DNA of 64,000 bases, taken from contig NZ_HE978567.1 of assembly GCF_000311825.1 (NCBI RefSeq), positions 415,826 to 479,825 of the forward strand. The letters are read 5' to 3'. Numbering within the stretch: position 1 is the first letter of the stretch; every line of letters starts with the position of its first letter. A program made the translations under genes and the position numbers. The stretch is from Peptoniphilus grossensis ph5. Lineage in GTDB: Bacteria > Bacillota > Clostridia > Tissierellales > Peptoniphilaceae. The notes under the pieces are model-generated. The model saw only the letters and a program-made list of their open reading frames with translations. It was not told where the DNA came from and ran no database searches. Of the stretch, positions 9,271-18,574 are shown in pieces.

Positions 9271-10560
9271 CTACATGAGCGTTCCAAAGAGTATTGATCC
9301 TATAACAAGTATTATTCCTCCACCAAGTCTTGATGAAAGTTGTGCATAAGAAATTAAATCCATTCTGTCAGCTGCTCCAAGAACTGCCAAGTCACCAGAT
9401 CCACCTCTGTTTGCCATACAAAGTCCTGCAGTAACAGCAGAGTCAACAAAGAAGAATCCTACAAGGTGTCCAACAAGTCCTGAACCAATAACAGCGCCAA
9501 CAACAATTAAAAATGACATAACAACATTTCCAAAAGTGATAGCGTCTCTTAGTTCAACTAAGTCAGTTTCAACACCAACCCCAACCATAATTAAGATTAC
9601 AATGTTTTTTGTAAAGAAAGATTGAACTTCCTTAGCAGCTTGTCTAAGTGGTCCAGGAACAATTCCAAGTCCATTAGCAAGAGCAACAATAATAATCATA
9701 AAGGCAAAGGGATGAATTGGCACTGAAGGAACTAGTGGATCCCAAACTTTATCAGCTACAAGTCTACCTAATTGATAGAAAGTAAGAGCCATTAAAATTG
9801 CTCCAGCGTAGTCCTTTAATTGTGTTGTGAATTTTTCTTCATTTTGTTCAATTTCAGGAGCTGATCTCATAAGAGTTTTCTTATCTCCTGTAAGGCCTGG
9901 CTTACTGTTACCAATCTTATTTAAAATACCACCAGCAATAATAGCGAAGATATTTGCAATTGTAAGAATTGAAATAGCAAAACCATAGTAGTTTGCAGCG
10001 GCATCTCCAGTAACTCTTTCATAAATTTGACTTAGAGGAACTGCACCGGCACCGTTACCTCCACCCATTACAGGAAGAACGTATTTTTAAACAGTTTCAG
10101 ATGGAGAAACTCCAAAGAAAAGTCCCCCAATAATACCAAGAATGGCAGCACCTAAAACTCCACCAAGGATTGCTGGAATATATCCTGCAAAAGACTTGAT
10201 CATAAGATCTCTATTAAGTCCTAGAAGTGAACCAGAGATAAGCATTATGATAAAGAAGTTTAATAGTCCCATAGGCTTTGAGTTAACAGATGAAATAAGT
10301 TCTACATATTCTTCTGGTATAACATTTAGATAAACTAAAACTGCTGTACCCAAGAAGGCAAGAACAAGTCCACCACCAACATAAGTGTTCCAGATTGGAA
10401 TAATCTCTCCAATTTCATATAAAATAATACCTATTGCGAACATAAGGGCAACGCCGCCCGCTAAATCTTTTGACAAAACTCCCGTGTAAGTTGCTATGAA
10501 AACAATTATTGCTAAAACCAATAACATTGGAAGATTAAGTCCAAAATATTTTTTCTTCAT
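9271..10560 (-). pseudogene. 2-hydroxycarboxylate (citrate/malate) transporter with in-frame stop
   Basis: The combined frame of 429 codons matches the 2-hydroxycarboxylate transporter family (CitS, CitP, MaeN; about 440 residues). These are sodium- or proton-coupled or precursor/product carriers with two inverted domains. Codon 158 is TAA (10087-10089). The reading frame is unchanged on both sides: GVSPSETV, stop, then KYVLPVMGGGNGAGAVPLS. The GGGNGAG element after the stop is one of the family's two essential re-entrant loop motifs, so the break falls inside the N-terminal domain and two working halves are unlikely. A start at 10560 follows AAAGGAGG. It is the first gene of the transporter-citD-E-F operon. 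It is called a pseudogene provisionally: one substitution or read error would restore it. Confidence 0.85.
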
Positions 10561-10657
10561 CGAAAAACCTCCTTTACATTTACTTTTATAATACCCTAAA
10601 AACTCATTGTTACGCAATAAGATAAAGCCTATTTCTCGCAGTTTTCAGCAAATGTTA

Positions 10658-10673
10658 TGTTGTAGGTCCAACA
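10658..10673. promoter_or_regulatory. Inverted repeat upstream of the citrate operon, possible LysR operator
   Basis: TGTTG and CAACA form a perfect palindrome around TAGGTC, about 100 bases before the transporter start codon. It contains the T-N11-A pattern of LysR-type sites. The LysR gene next door is the natural candidate regulator; this is inference. Confidence 0.4.
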
Positions 10674-10714
10674 AAATTATTTTGTGGTAACGCTTTTAAA
10701 GTACTAATTAATTT

Positions 10715-10745
10715 TAAAAAAGCAAGACTATAGCTTGCTTTTCTT
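10715..10745 (-). terminator. Terminator downstream of the LysR gene
   Basis: AAAAGCAAG pairs with CTTGCTTTT on the minus strand, followed by TTTT. It separates the LysR gene from the citrate operon leader. Confidence 0.7.
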
Positions 10746-10829
10746 TAAATTTATTAGCTTAATTTATTGAATTATTTTTAATTTAAAAAAGAAAGGGTTC
10801 TATAATAAAAGGAGTCCTTAAAAATTAAA

Positions 10830-11747
10830 TTATTTTAAAAATTTTTTTACCTCTTCTATAAAAACTTTAGTAGCTTGAGACTTGTATATGTCTGGGATTG
10901 TTAGAATTGCAGTGTACCAAATATTTTCTTCTGTCCCAGATAAATTAAAGCTGTCATAATTTTTATCTTGGCTAAAGATGTTTAAATAGTCCTTGGGTAT
11001 TATAGTAATCCCCATTCCATTGGCAGCAAGTCTTTTTGCAGTTTCAAAGTTTTTTGTAGTAAAGACAACTTCTGGGTTTATTCCATAAGATTTTATCGTT
11101 CTATCTTGAACCTTTCTTATGCCCTTATTAATATCAAGAAGTATAAATTTTTCTCCTTCAAGATCTCTCAAATCAACATAACTTTTTCCATCTTTTACTT
11201 TTATTTTGTCTGAATTCATTAAATAACTCTTAGGAGTTACTAAAAGAAATTCGTCTTCCTTGAGGATTTCATAATTTATTTTCTCATTCATTTCCTTTTT
11301 ATGAACATGAGTGAGTGCAAAATCAACATTTCCACCTAGTACCAAGTTTTCAAGTACTCTTGTGTTCTCTTCTCTAATAATAATTTCGATATTCGGATAA
11401 TTTTTATTGAATTTTGGCAGAATGTTTGGAAGAATATTCATCCCCATATATCTTGCTATGCCTATAACTAGTCTCCCAGCCTTTAACTCATTTATATGAG
11501 TAATTTCAGACTTGAAGTCGCTGTAAATATCTAGTATTTCCTTTGCCATGAGATAATATTTTTCTCCTGCATAGGTTAATTTCATTCCCCTTGGCTCACG
11601 AATAAATAAATGTGTGCCCAATTCCCTTTCTATTCTTTGAAGGGCTTGACTAAGACTTGGTTGAGCAATAAAAAGCTCCTCTGCCGCCTTAGAAATTGAC
11701 TGTGTATCAGCTATTGTTTTTATGTAAAGAAGTTCTCTTTCGTTCAT
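10830..11747 (-). CDS. LysR-family transcriptional regulator
   Basis: This 305-residue protein has an N-terminal winged helix-turn-helix (about 1-60, with the typical SISKAAEELFIAQPSLSQAL). An effector-binding domain follows (about 90-300, LVIGIARYMGMNILP and GMGITIIPKDYLN). LysR proteins of this type sense small organic acids and activate divergent or adjacent operons. It lies between the cit operon and the MatC-like carrier, so citrate or a related acid is the likely signal. The start follows GGGGG. Its own terminator shows that it is transcribed apart from cit. Confidence 0.9.
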   Translation of the reverse strand: MNERELLYIKTIADTQSISKAAEELFIAQPSLSQALQRIERELGTHLFIREPRGMKLTYAGEKYYLMAKEILDIYSDFKSEITHINELKAGRLVIGIARYMGMNILPNILPKFNKNYPNIEIIIREENTRVLENLVLGGNVDFALTHVHKKEMNEKINYEILKEDEFLLVTPKSYLMNSDKIKVKDGKSYVDLRDLEGEKFILLDINKGIRKVQDRTIKSYGINPEVVFTTKNFETAKRLAANGMGITIIPKDYLNIFSQDKNYDSFNLSGTEENIWYTAILTIPDIYKSQATKVFIEEVKKFLK

Positions 11748-11856
11748 ATTATCCCCCTTTTCATTCTACCATTATTGAATTAAAAATTCCCGTTTAAAAA
11801 TTTCTTTAAAACAAAAGGACTGTGCAATAAAATACACAATCCTTTTCCATAAAATA

Positions 11857-13152
11857 TTATAAAATTAACCCTAAAATAAAATTGAAAAGCGTAGATGATA
11901 TTACACTTATTGGTACAGCAATAAATAAAAGTCTTGAGAACATAGTCTCTCTTTCTTCTTCTTCTGAACATGATCCAAGAACTAAACTTCCCCCTGATGA
12001 GAATGGTGAAATTGCAGAACTTTGAGCTCCTATCACTATTGCTGTGAATAATATCAATGGGCTTATTCCAGTTTCTTGTGAAATAATAGGAACTATTGGG
12101 AATAAAGCTGGACAAACTACACCCAAAGTTGAAGAGAAGAAACTCATAATAGCTCCAATCAATGAAAAAGCTAGAGGAATTATCCATACCGGTAGATTTC
12201 CACTTGCCCAAGAAGCTAACAAGTCTATAGTGCCTGCTTTTATAGCAATACTAATTAACATTCCAACCCCACAAATCATAATTATAGTATTCCAAGGCAC
12301 CTTAGAAATGGCTTCTTTTTCGTCTGCCATCTTTGTGAATAGTGCTATTAGTGAGAATATTATCGCTACTAATCCTACATCCATTTTTGAATTTATGTAA
12401 GATATTAATTCAGAATTTGGTAGTAATATATTTAGTATAGGGAAAGAAAGTAGTATGATTATCATGAATATCATTAACCATAAATTTAATCTTTGTTTTT
12501 CAGTAAATTTTTCTGGTTTAGTGAAGTTTTCTGAATTAATTTCACCCATTTTCTTTTTACCAATAACCATAAATAAGGATATTAAGAGAAGAGAAAATAT
12601 AACACTAGAAATAAATATTACTATGCTTATACTAAATGAATCATTTAGCAAACCTGTTTCGTCTATTAATCCTCTAAAAATTACTCCACTGCCACTTGTC
12701 ATAAAATTGGCTCCCGAAAGAGCTCCACAATTAACTGCTACAGCTCCAATAAGCTCATCCATCTTGGCTTCTTTGCATATTAAAAGAGTTATTGGCGCCA
12801 TGAATGCCATAACTGTGAAAAATCCTGCCCCTAATGCCGCAATTATAGCGCTTGCAAAATATAAAGCAAAGGGCAACAATGCTGGAAATTTTCTGCATGA
12901 ATATAACAAAAATCTTGCCGTTTTTTCAAGAGTTCCATTCAATAATGCAAAATTATAGAATAGTGAAACTGAAAATATTACAAACATAGTTGTTATTGGC
13001 CATCCGGCTATTATTTCTTTTGGTTTAAGTCCCATTATAAATGCTCCTATTATGTAACTAAAAGCCATTGCGACTAAACCTGTATTAATTTTTGTTTTAT
13101 ATCCTACTATTACAGCTACTAATATAGCTAAAACTATTAATAAACTAAGCAT
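11857..13152 (-). CDS. MatC-like/ion-transporter-superfamily organic acid carrier
   Basis: This 431-residue membrane protein has about 11-12 hydrophobic segments. It resembles the dicarboxylate carrier MatC and the SLC13-like ion transporter superfamily: ALGAGFFTVMAFMAPI at about 110-125, GALSGANFMTSGSGVIF near 147-163, and a matching repeat near the end (IGAQSSAISPFSSGGSLVLG). Such carriers import di- or tricarboxylates. The gene is 10 bases downstream of a DUF6282 hydrolase and probably co-transcribed with it, so its substrate may be the acid or lactone handled by that enzyme. Substrate is not known; membership in an Na+/H+ antiporter-like branch cannot be excluded. Confidence 0.75.
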   Translation of the reverse strand: MLSLLIVLAILVAVIVGYKTKINTGLVAMAFSYIIGAFIMGLKPKEIIAGWPITTMFVIFSVSLFYNFALLNGTLEKTARFLLYSCRKFPALLPFALYFASAIIAALGAGFFTVMAFMAPITLLICKEAKMDELIGAVAVNCGALSGANFMTSGSGVIFRGLIDETGLLNDSFSISIVIFISSVIFSLLLISLFMVIGKKKMGEINSENFTKPEKFTEKQRLNLWLMIFMIIILLSFPILNILLPNSELISYINSKMDVGLVAIIFSLIALFTKMADEKEAISKVPWNTIIMICGVGMLISIAIKAGTIDLLASWASGNLPVWIIPLAFSLIGAIMSFFSSTLGVVCPALFPIVPIISQETGISPLILFTAIVIGAQSSAISPFSSGGSLVLGSCSEEEERETMFSRLLFIAVPISVISSTLFNFILGLIL

Positions 13153-13162
13153 AATATCACCT

Positions 13163-14014
13163 TTATAAATTTAATAATCTCTTTTGATTATTCCTTGTCA
13201 TAGTAAAAATATCTTCCTCTGAAATTCCATTCTCATATAAATATGTTATATATTCATTAAGTGCAATTTCCCAATTTGGATTTTCAACTTGACCGCCATC
13301 TGTTGATACTATAACATTTTTTGCTCCAACCTCTTTAATACATTCTAGATTAGAAGGTAAATTGCTTTTATACTTACCTCCACCCATATTTGATGCATAA
13401 CACCTTTCTAAATAAACATCATAGTCTTTTACGATTTTTATTTGATCTTCTAACGTCATGTCAACAACCCACCACTCAGGATGAGTAACTACAATTTTAT
13501 CTAGTCCTTGTTTCTTTGCTTCTTCAACGACAACAAAGCATTCTTCTGGTGAAACATGTGCTGTTGCCAATACAGCATCATGATCCTTTATTAATTTAAA
13601 TACATCTTTTAGTTCTTCGATTACTTTTCCATCTCTTATCACATCAACAGCATTTGTTAAATCACCCTTCATTTTATATATGTGATTTCTTGCAGAAGCT
13701 GTTGGTAACCATATGACCTTGGCACCTAATTTCAAACCGCTTTCTACAGCCCAAGGATTTATTCCACCAATTTGCCTATTTAGTGTAACACTCCCAAGCA
13801 TTGTAAAGTCATCGCTATCTTTATAAACGATTTCCTTGTACTTATTACAAAGATATGCTCTATCCACTGTAGTGCCCTGATGTGTTTTTATTACTATAGC
13901 TCTAGCCCCAACTTTTACAGCAGCATCTGTTAGCTCAAAGTCGTCGTACCTTCTTTTTCTCAAGTCTGGATTAGAGTGAACATGCATATCTATAACACCC
14001 TTCATAAAGTCCAT
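13163..14014 (-). CDS. DUF6282 amidohydrolase-like protein
   Basis: This 283-residue protein begins with MDFMKGVIDMHVHSNPDLRK, the metal-binding HxH strand of TIM-barrel metal-dependent hydrolases. It continues with KTHQGTT (about 63-69), TAHVSPEE (about 171-178), VTHPEWWVVDM (about 196-206) and VSTDGGQ (about 239-245), which supply further His and Asp ligands. This pattern fits the uncharacterised DUF6282 family. No substrate is known. It is upstream of the MatC-like carrier with a 10-base gap and downstream of isocitrate dehydrogenase, so a role in preparing or breaking down an organic acid is a reasonable guess. Start follows AAAGGAGG. Confidence 0.8.
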   Translation of the reverse strand: MDFMKGVIDMHVHSNPDLRKRRYDDFELTDAAVKVGARAIVIKTHQGTTVDRAYLCNKYKEIVYKDSDDFTMLGSVTLNRQIGGINPWAVESGLKLGAKVIWLPTASARNHIYKMKGDLTNAVDVIRDGKVIEELKDVFKLIKDHDAVLATAHVSPEECFVVVEEAKKQGLDKIVVTHPEWWVVDMTLEDQIKIVKDYDVYLERCYASNMGGGKYKSNLPSNLECIKEVGAKNVIVSTDGGQVENPNWEIALNEYITYLYENGISEEDIFTMTRNNQKRLLNL

Positions 14015-14131
14015 ATAATTCCTCCTTTGTTACATAATATACTTTCATAAGAAACTATTAAAATATGTATTTTCAATAGTTCATATAAAATTATCCTATA
14101 CATATAAATATTTTTAGCCTGCTCTCATAAT

Positions 14132-15319
14132 TTATAGAGACTTGTCTAAAAATTCTTTTACCTTTTCTATAAATTCAATGTAATTTACTTTTACGTAATC
14201 TTTTTTATTATAACTTGATATTAAATCGCCTGTTATAAATCCATTTTCTATAGTGACTCTAACAGCTTTCTTTAATTTTACACCAAATTCTTCTAATTCT
14301 TTATTTCCATCAAGTTGGCCCCTCTTTTCAATGCCAGACGCCCAAGTAAATATTAGTGCAACTGAATTTGTTGAAGTGATCTCACCCTCTTGATATCTTC
14401 TGTAGTGATCAGTTACTGTTCCATGTGCTGCTTCATATAGATAAGTTCCGTTTCCAATTATCGAAGATTCCATCAGTGATAGTGATCCATAAACCGCAGA
14501 AATCATATCACTCATTACATCGCCGTCATAATTTTTTAGAGCCCAAAGAATGTTGCCCTTTGATTTCATTATTTGTGCTATGGCATTATCGATTAAGTAA
14601 TAATTGTAAACTAATCCATTCTTTTCGAATTCTTTTCTATATTCTTCAAAAGTTTCGTTAAATATTTCTTTAAAAACAGAATCATAACCTGGAACTACTG
14701 TGTCCTTAGTTGAAAAAATTAAATTCATCTTTTTTTCAAGTGCATATTTAAAACACTCATGTGCAAAATATTTTATTGACTCAACTTTGTTATATTGAGT
14801 TAAAAATATTGCATCGTAATCTGGTTTATATGAATATTTATTTTCTCCATTAATTGAAACATTTAATTCTTCGCCTTTTTTTAGGCTAAAAGATTTTGAA
14901 ACATAAATATCTCCAAAGGAATGCCTTGCTATTGCTATTGGTTCCTTCCATGTTGGGATTAAAATGTCCAAACAATCAAAGGTAATAGGTTCTCTAAACA
15001 TTACTCCGTCAAGATATGCTCTTATTGTAGCATTTGGCGATGGATAGATTTTTTTTAGGTCAAATTCCTTTACTCTGTCTTCGTTGGCTGTGATAGTAGC
15101 ACACTTAACGCCTACCTTGTGTTTTCCTACAGCCTTTGCAGAATCAAGCGTAATCTCGTCATCAGTGTCATTTCTATTTTCCATTGATAAATCATAGTAA
15201 TCAAGATTTAAATCAATGTAAGGTTCAAGTAATTCTTTTTTTATGTCTTTCCAGATGACCCTAGTCATCTCATCTCCATCCATTTCAACTATTGGATTTT
15301 TCATTTTAATTTTTTCCAA
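14132..15319 (-). CDS. icd: NADP-type isocitrate dehydrogenase, homodimeric (eukaryote-like) class
   Basis: This enzyme oxidatively decarboxylates isocitrate to 2-oxoglutarate. The sequence is the class found in eukaryotes and some bacteria: NPIVEMDGDEMTRVIW near the start, SPNATIRAYLDGVMFREPI near 95-113, GDVMSDMISAVYGSLSLMES and YEAAHGTVTDHYRRYQEGE. About 395 residues fit the class. The frame extends upstream, but TTG at 15317-15319 is preferred because AAGAGGTG lies 6 bases before it and family similarity begins there. In a citrate island it offers a route from citrate to 2-oxoglutarate and glutamate; no aconitase is seen in the window. Confidence 0.93.
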   Translation of the reverse strand: MEKIKMKNPIVEMDGDEMTRVIWKDIKKELLEPYIDLNLDYYDLSMENRNDTDDEITLDSAKAVGKHKVGVKCATITANEDRVKEFDLKKIYPSPNATIRAYLDGVMFREPITFDCLDILIPTWKEPIAIARHSFGDIYVSKSFSLKKGEELNVSINGENKYSYKPDYDAIFLTQYNKVESIKYFAHECFKYALEKKMNLIFSTKDTVVPGYDSVFKEIFNETFEEYRKEFEKNGLVYNYYLIDNAIAQIMKSKGNILWALKNYDGDVMSDMISAVYGSLSLMESSIIGNGTYLYEAAHGTVTDHYRRYQEGEITSTNSVALIFTWASGIEKRGQLDGNKELEEFGVKLKKAVRVTIENGFITGDLISSYNKKDYVKVNYIEFIEKVKEFLDKSL

Positions 15320-15534
15320 AATATTCACCTCTTGTAAAAATTCTATCAAAACACCCCTTATAAAACTAATATTAAAAAACAAGTGTAGGTATAGAGTATG
15401 CCTATATGTATTTTTATTCCTTTGTAAATTTTCCTTCTTCATCAAATACTACAAGTTATTCCATTTCTATTTTAGGTTGTTATTTTCTTGAAAATATTTT
15501 TCTCTTTTTTATATTTATTAGCTTATTTTGTGGC

Positions 15535-15581
15535 ATAAGTTTCTCAAATCACTTATACTAATATCAAGGTTTTAAGTGATT
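15535..15581. repeat. Overlapping inverted repeats in the icd/SLH divergent intergenic region
   Basis: The 332-base space between icd and the SLH-CAP gene (15320-15651) holds two overlapping palindromes sharing one half-site. ATAAGT and ACTTAT flank 10 bases at 15535-15556. AATCACTTA and TAAGTGATT flank 17 bases at 15547-15581. Three copies of the same ATAAGT-type half-site in alternating orientation suggest a regulator site. Upstream of the SLH gene, TTGAGT and TTATAT spaced by 17 bases may be its promoter. Nothing else is recognised in the gap. Confidence 0.45.
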
Positions 15582-15651
15582 ATTTTCTATTAATGCCCTT
15601 GAGTCTGGTAAAAATATTTATTTATATAAGTCAAATTTTAAGGAGAATTTA

Positions 15652-17001
15652 ATGAAAAAATTTTGTAAAATCTTTTCTGTAATTTTGTTGTCTACAAGTC
15701 TTTTGATTCCAAGTTCAGTCCTGGCATCTGAAAGAAATGATAAAATTGATGCTTTAAAAAGTTCTGGCGTGGTGAAGGGTTATCCTGACGGAAGTCTTGG
15801 TCTAGAGAAAAACATTACTCGTGCAGAAATTGCTGTTGTCCTTACGCAAATAAAGGACGTAAATGCCAAGGCTAGTGGCAAGCAAGTTTTTAAGGACCTA
15901 GACATGGATCATTGGGCTAGGTCCTATGTTGAAGCTGCCTGTCAAATAAAAAATCCACAAGGCATTCCTGCCCTTGCTGGCTATCCCGATGGAAGTTTTA
16001 AAGCTTCTAATAATATTACCTATGCTGAAATTTTAAAAATTTTAGTTGCTGCTAACAAAGCTGACTTGACTAAGTCTGATGTGGATAAGGCAACATGGCC
16101 ATCTTCCTGGATAAATTGGGCAAATTCCATGGGAATTATTGGACCAAATAGTGGCATTGGAAATTTTAATCCCAATGATTATGCTCCTCGTGGCGATGTA
16201 TTCGTCATGATTTTTAATTCTTTATCAAATGAAGGCAAGCCTTCACAGTTAAATTCCTTGGAAAATTCTAAAAAGAATGGGAAGGAAACAATTGAAATAG
16301 ACTTACCTGGATATATTGGCACAAATCCATCAGAAAATCCTAATCCTGTTACTAATAATGCTGAAAATAAAAAAACTGTTGGAAAAAGCAATATAGAAAC
16401 AATAAATTCCTTTAACAGTGGCGAAAGTTTTAACCACGATAAATTTCATCAAGAGTTTTTAAGTCTGGTAAATGCAGACCGTCAAAGATTAGGCCTCAAT
16501 CCTCTTAGCTGGGCTGATGATTTAGATAGGGGATGCATTGCTCGTTCTGAAGAGTTGGCAAAATATGGTTCCATTACTGTCAACGGAAGGAGTCATGTTC
16601 GCTTAGATGGAAGCAAGTGGGATACAGCTGTGGATTATTTAGAGCCTCAACTTAAAACAACTACTCGTGGTGAAAATCTCGCTAATCTGGCTTATTCCTA
16701 TAGCGGCGATGAAATGATGGCAGATCTTAATAAGATATTGACTGATGAAAAGGCAATGGCAGAAAAGTTTTATACAAATTGGTGGAATTCTCCAGGTCAT
16801 CGAGACAATATGATGGATCCTAACTATACTTGTCTAAGTGTTCAAGTCCGAGCAAGCAATAATATAAGAAAAGGCGGCCTTGGTAAAAATAGCTACTTTA
16901 TTGTTGGGACAACTCTTTTTAGGGGAGACTATAGGGACTATGGTAAGAAGAATGACTTTGGCGACGATAATGGTTTTGGAAACTTTGACGGCTTTGACTG
17001 A
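15652..17001 (+). CDS. Secreted protein with SLH modules and a CAP (SCP/PR1) domain
   Basis: This 449-residue protein has a signal peptide (residues 1-25, MKKFCKIFSV then hydrophobic core, cleavage near VLASE). Three S-layer-homology-like modules follow at about 30-200 (VVKGYPDGS, ALAGYPDGSF, GNFNPNDYAPRG). They normally tether proteins to cell-wall polymers. A variable linker leads to a CAP domain at about 260-425, with FLSLVNADRQRLGLNPL, GENLA and WWNSPGHRDNMMD. CAP domains occur in extracellular proteins of varied function. The tail is Asp/Gly/Phe-rich. The start follows AAGGAGA. It is a lone gene on the plus strand within the citrate island and need not belong to it. Confidence 0.9.
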   Translation: MKKFCKIFSVILLSTSLLIPSSVLASERNDKIDALKSSGVVKGYPDGSLGLEKNITRAEIAVVLTQIKDVNAKASGKQVFKDLDMDHWARSYVEAACQIKNPQGIPALAGYPDGSFKASNNITYAEILKILVAANKADLTKSDVDKATWPSSWINWANSMGIIGPNSGIGNFNPNDYAPRGDVFVMIFNSLSNEGKPSQLNSLENSKKNGKETIEIDLPGYIGTNPSENPNPVTNNAENKKTVGKSNIETINSFNSGESFNHDKFHQEFLSLVNADRQRLGLNPLSWADDLDRGCIARSEELAKYGSITVNGRSHVRLDGSKWDTAVDYLEPQLKTTTRGENLANLAYSYSGDEMMADLNKILTDEKAMAEKFYTNWWNSPGHRDNMMDPNYTCLSVQVRASNNIRKGGLGKNSYFIVGTTLFRGDYRDYGKKNDFGDDNGFGNFDGFD

Positions 17002-17035
17002 TTTGGAAATAGTAAATACTATATAGATTATTGAT

Positions 17036-17083
17036 AAAAAACCCCCAAGATTATGTCTCTTATAATCTTTGGGGGTTGTTTTA
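17036..17083. terminator. Bidirectional terminator between the SLH-CAP gene and citX
   Basis: AACCCCCAAGATTAT pairs with ATAATCTTTGGGGGTT around GTCTCTT. T tracts lie on both strands, serving the converging SLH-CAP gene and the citX operon. Confidence 0.85.
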
Positions 17084-17602
17084 TTCTTTTTCACTTTTTA
17101 AAATTTCCCTTACTTTTTCCTTTAACTCATCTAGGCTGTGTCTTTCTTCCTTGATGCAGGTCCTTGCTATGTCATCACAAACTATGCACTTTCTCTCGGC
17201 AAGTCCCAGGCTTGACCTTGATATTTGTCTGAAGTCCCTGTCGTAGATGTCGATGTCGAGAAGTCTTCCGCCAAGGCTCTTTTCTTCAAGCTCAATCATT
17301 TTTTCTTTTATAAATTTTCCTTCTCCACCAAGGACTGCAAGGTATTCCATTCCAGTTTTTAGGTTTTGATATTCTTCAAATATAATTTTTATTTTGTTAT
17401 CTTCTAAAAATTTTTTTATCTTCTTTATATATTTTTCATGAAAAGCCACTGCCTCATGAAAATTTTTTTCTTCGCCAGGAATATTAAGCATAAAGGATAG
17501 GACTGGCAGGTCATATTTTTCCGTCAAGGCTTTTATCTTGTAGTATCTCTTTTCCTTTGCCTCAAGCATTTCTCTCATGGCAATAATTTTAGAGTCTTTC
17601 AT
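17081..17602 (-). CDS. citX: Apo-citrate lyase phosphoribosyl-dephospho-CoA transferase
   Basis: This 173-residue enzyme transfers the triphosphoribosyl-dephospho-CoA group to the Ser of CitD, converting apo- to holo-citrate lyase. CitX features seen are the N-terminal REMLEAKEKRYYKI, the central LGGRLLDIDIYD (about 110-121), and the C-terminal ERKCIVCDDIARTCIKEERH with paired Cys (about 136-155). It starts within the end of citC (14-base overlap), so citG-citC-citX is one operon in that order on the minus strand. It ends at the bidirectional terminator. Confidence 0.93.
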   Translation of the reverse strand: MKDSKIIAMREMLEAKEKRYYKIKALTEKYDLPVLSFMLNIPGEEKNFHEAVAFHEKYIKKIKKFLEDNKIKIIFEEYQNLKTGMEYLAVLGGEGKFIKEKMIELEEKSLGGRLLDIDIYDRDFRQISRSSLGLAERKCIVCDDIARTCIKEERHSLDELKEKVREILKSEKE

Positions 17603-18539
17603 TTATTATCCTCTGCCCTTCCTCTGATTTTAGTGCCAAAATTGTGGCATCAGGCAAGTACTTATAGGCTTCTTCAAGTTTTCTCTCTTTTAAAAGTTTT
17701 CTAACCCGTGATGCAGAAATTACCTCGCCGCCACTTTCTATTCTAGGAATTTCTACCAACTCTACTCCATATTGTGGCAAAATTTTCTTCATTGTCTCAT
17801 TGTAATGTTTTGTCACCACATCCTTGTCCTCTGTGCCCACAAATCTCTTTTTAATGTTTAAGGCTTTGACAAAGTAGCTTCCAAAAATTTTTGTGTCAAG
17901 CTCTGAATATGCCTTTAAAATTGTCTTCTCGTCTTTATAAAAATAGGTTGGGAAGGTGTTTTTTGAAATGATGTAGTCGTTGCCCCTGTGAAGAATTACA
18001 TTATCAAGCTTAGAAACTTCCTCTGCCACGATTTTATAGCGAAATTCATAGGGAAAAGTTGACCCATCTTCTTCCACCATAAAAACATGGAGGAGGTCCG
18101 TCATCTTCCTGGCAGTCTCAATTAAGTAGAGGTGCCCCTTGGTCATGGGGTTTGCGTTTATTACTATTGCCCCAGACTCCCTATCATCTTTCATGCTTTT
18201 TAAAATTTGATGAAGTTCTTCTATTTTATTGTCAAGTAGCGCCACATCATCAGTCTCTTCCACAAGAGAAAAGCCGAAGTCAGAGAAAATTTTTATGTTT
18301 TTTGGCTTTGTGAAGATAAAGAGGTGACTCTCGCCCTTTTCATATTGATAAGCTATTAGCCTTGTTATAATTGCGTTGGTTATGCCCATGCCCTGGTAGG
18401 CCTCGTCAATGGCAAAGCACTTTAAGACTCTTCCAGCAGCTGAACCTGTGCCCACAATTTTGTCACCATCAAAGGCAGCAAGAGTGTAGTCCACATCTTT
18501 TTCATAATTAATGTCAAAGTCCTTTAAAAAATTTTCCAC
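17589..18539 (-). CDS. citC: Citrate lyase ligase, probably frameshifted near its start
   Basis: This cytoplasmic enzyme uses ATP and acetate to acetylate the prosthetic group of citrate lyase. A GNAT-like domain (KIVGTGSAAGRVLKC, AIDEAYQGMGITNAII) is followed by a nucleotidyltransferase domain with GAIVINANPMTKGHLYLIE, where NPMTKGH is the HxGH-type site, and YIISKNTFPTYF. The open frame starts at GTG (18537-18539) with no ribosome site and lacks about 14 expected N-terminal residues. A good site (GGAGG at 18589-18593) precedes TTG at 18580-18582 in another frame. A run of eight A (18544-18551) sits between; seven A would join the frames and give FEKKNVENFLKDF, as expected for CitC. Real mutation, slippage site or read error are all possible. 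Confidence 0.88.
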   Translation of the reverse strand: MENFLKDFDINYEKDVDYTLAAFDGDKIVGTGSAAGRVLKCFAIDEAYQGMGITNAIITRLIAYQYEKGESHLFIFTKPKNIKIFSDFGFSLVEETDDVALLDNKIEELHQILKSMKDDRESGAIVINANPMTKGHLYLIETARKMTDLLHVFMVEEDGSTFPYEFRYKIVAEEVSKLDNVILHRGNDYIISKNTFPTYFYKDEKTILKAYSELDTKIFGSYFVKALNIKKRFVGTEDKDVVTKHYNETMKKILPQYGVELVEIPRIESGGEVISASRVRKLLKERKLEEAYKYLPDATILALKSEEGQRIINERL

Positions 18540-18574
18540 ATTCTTTTTTTTCGAATTTCATCACTTGTCTATAC

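Noticed and set aside
9271-10617. Two separate genes making a split transporter
   Set aside because: The break is a single in-frame stop inside the N-terminal domain just before a key loop, and the second part has no ribosome site.
11780-12211. 143-residue minus-strand frame
   Set aside because: It lies inside the MatC-like gene in another frame, with Ser/Tyr/Phe-rich composition typical of a shadow frame.
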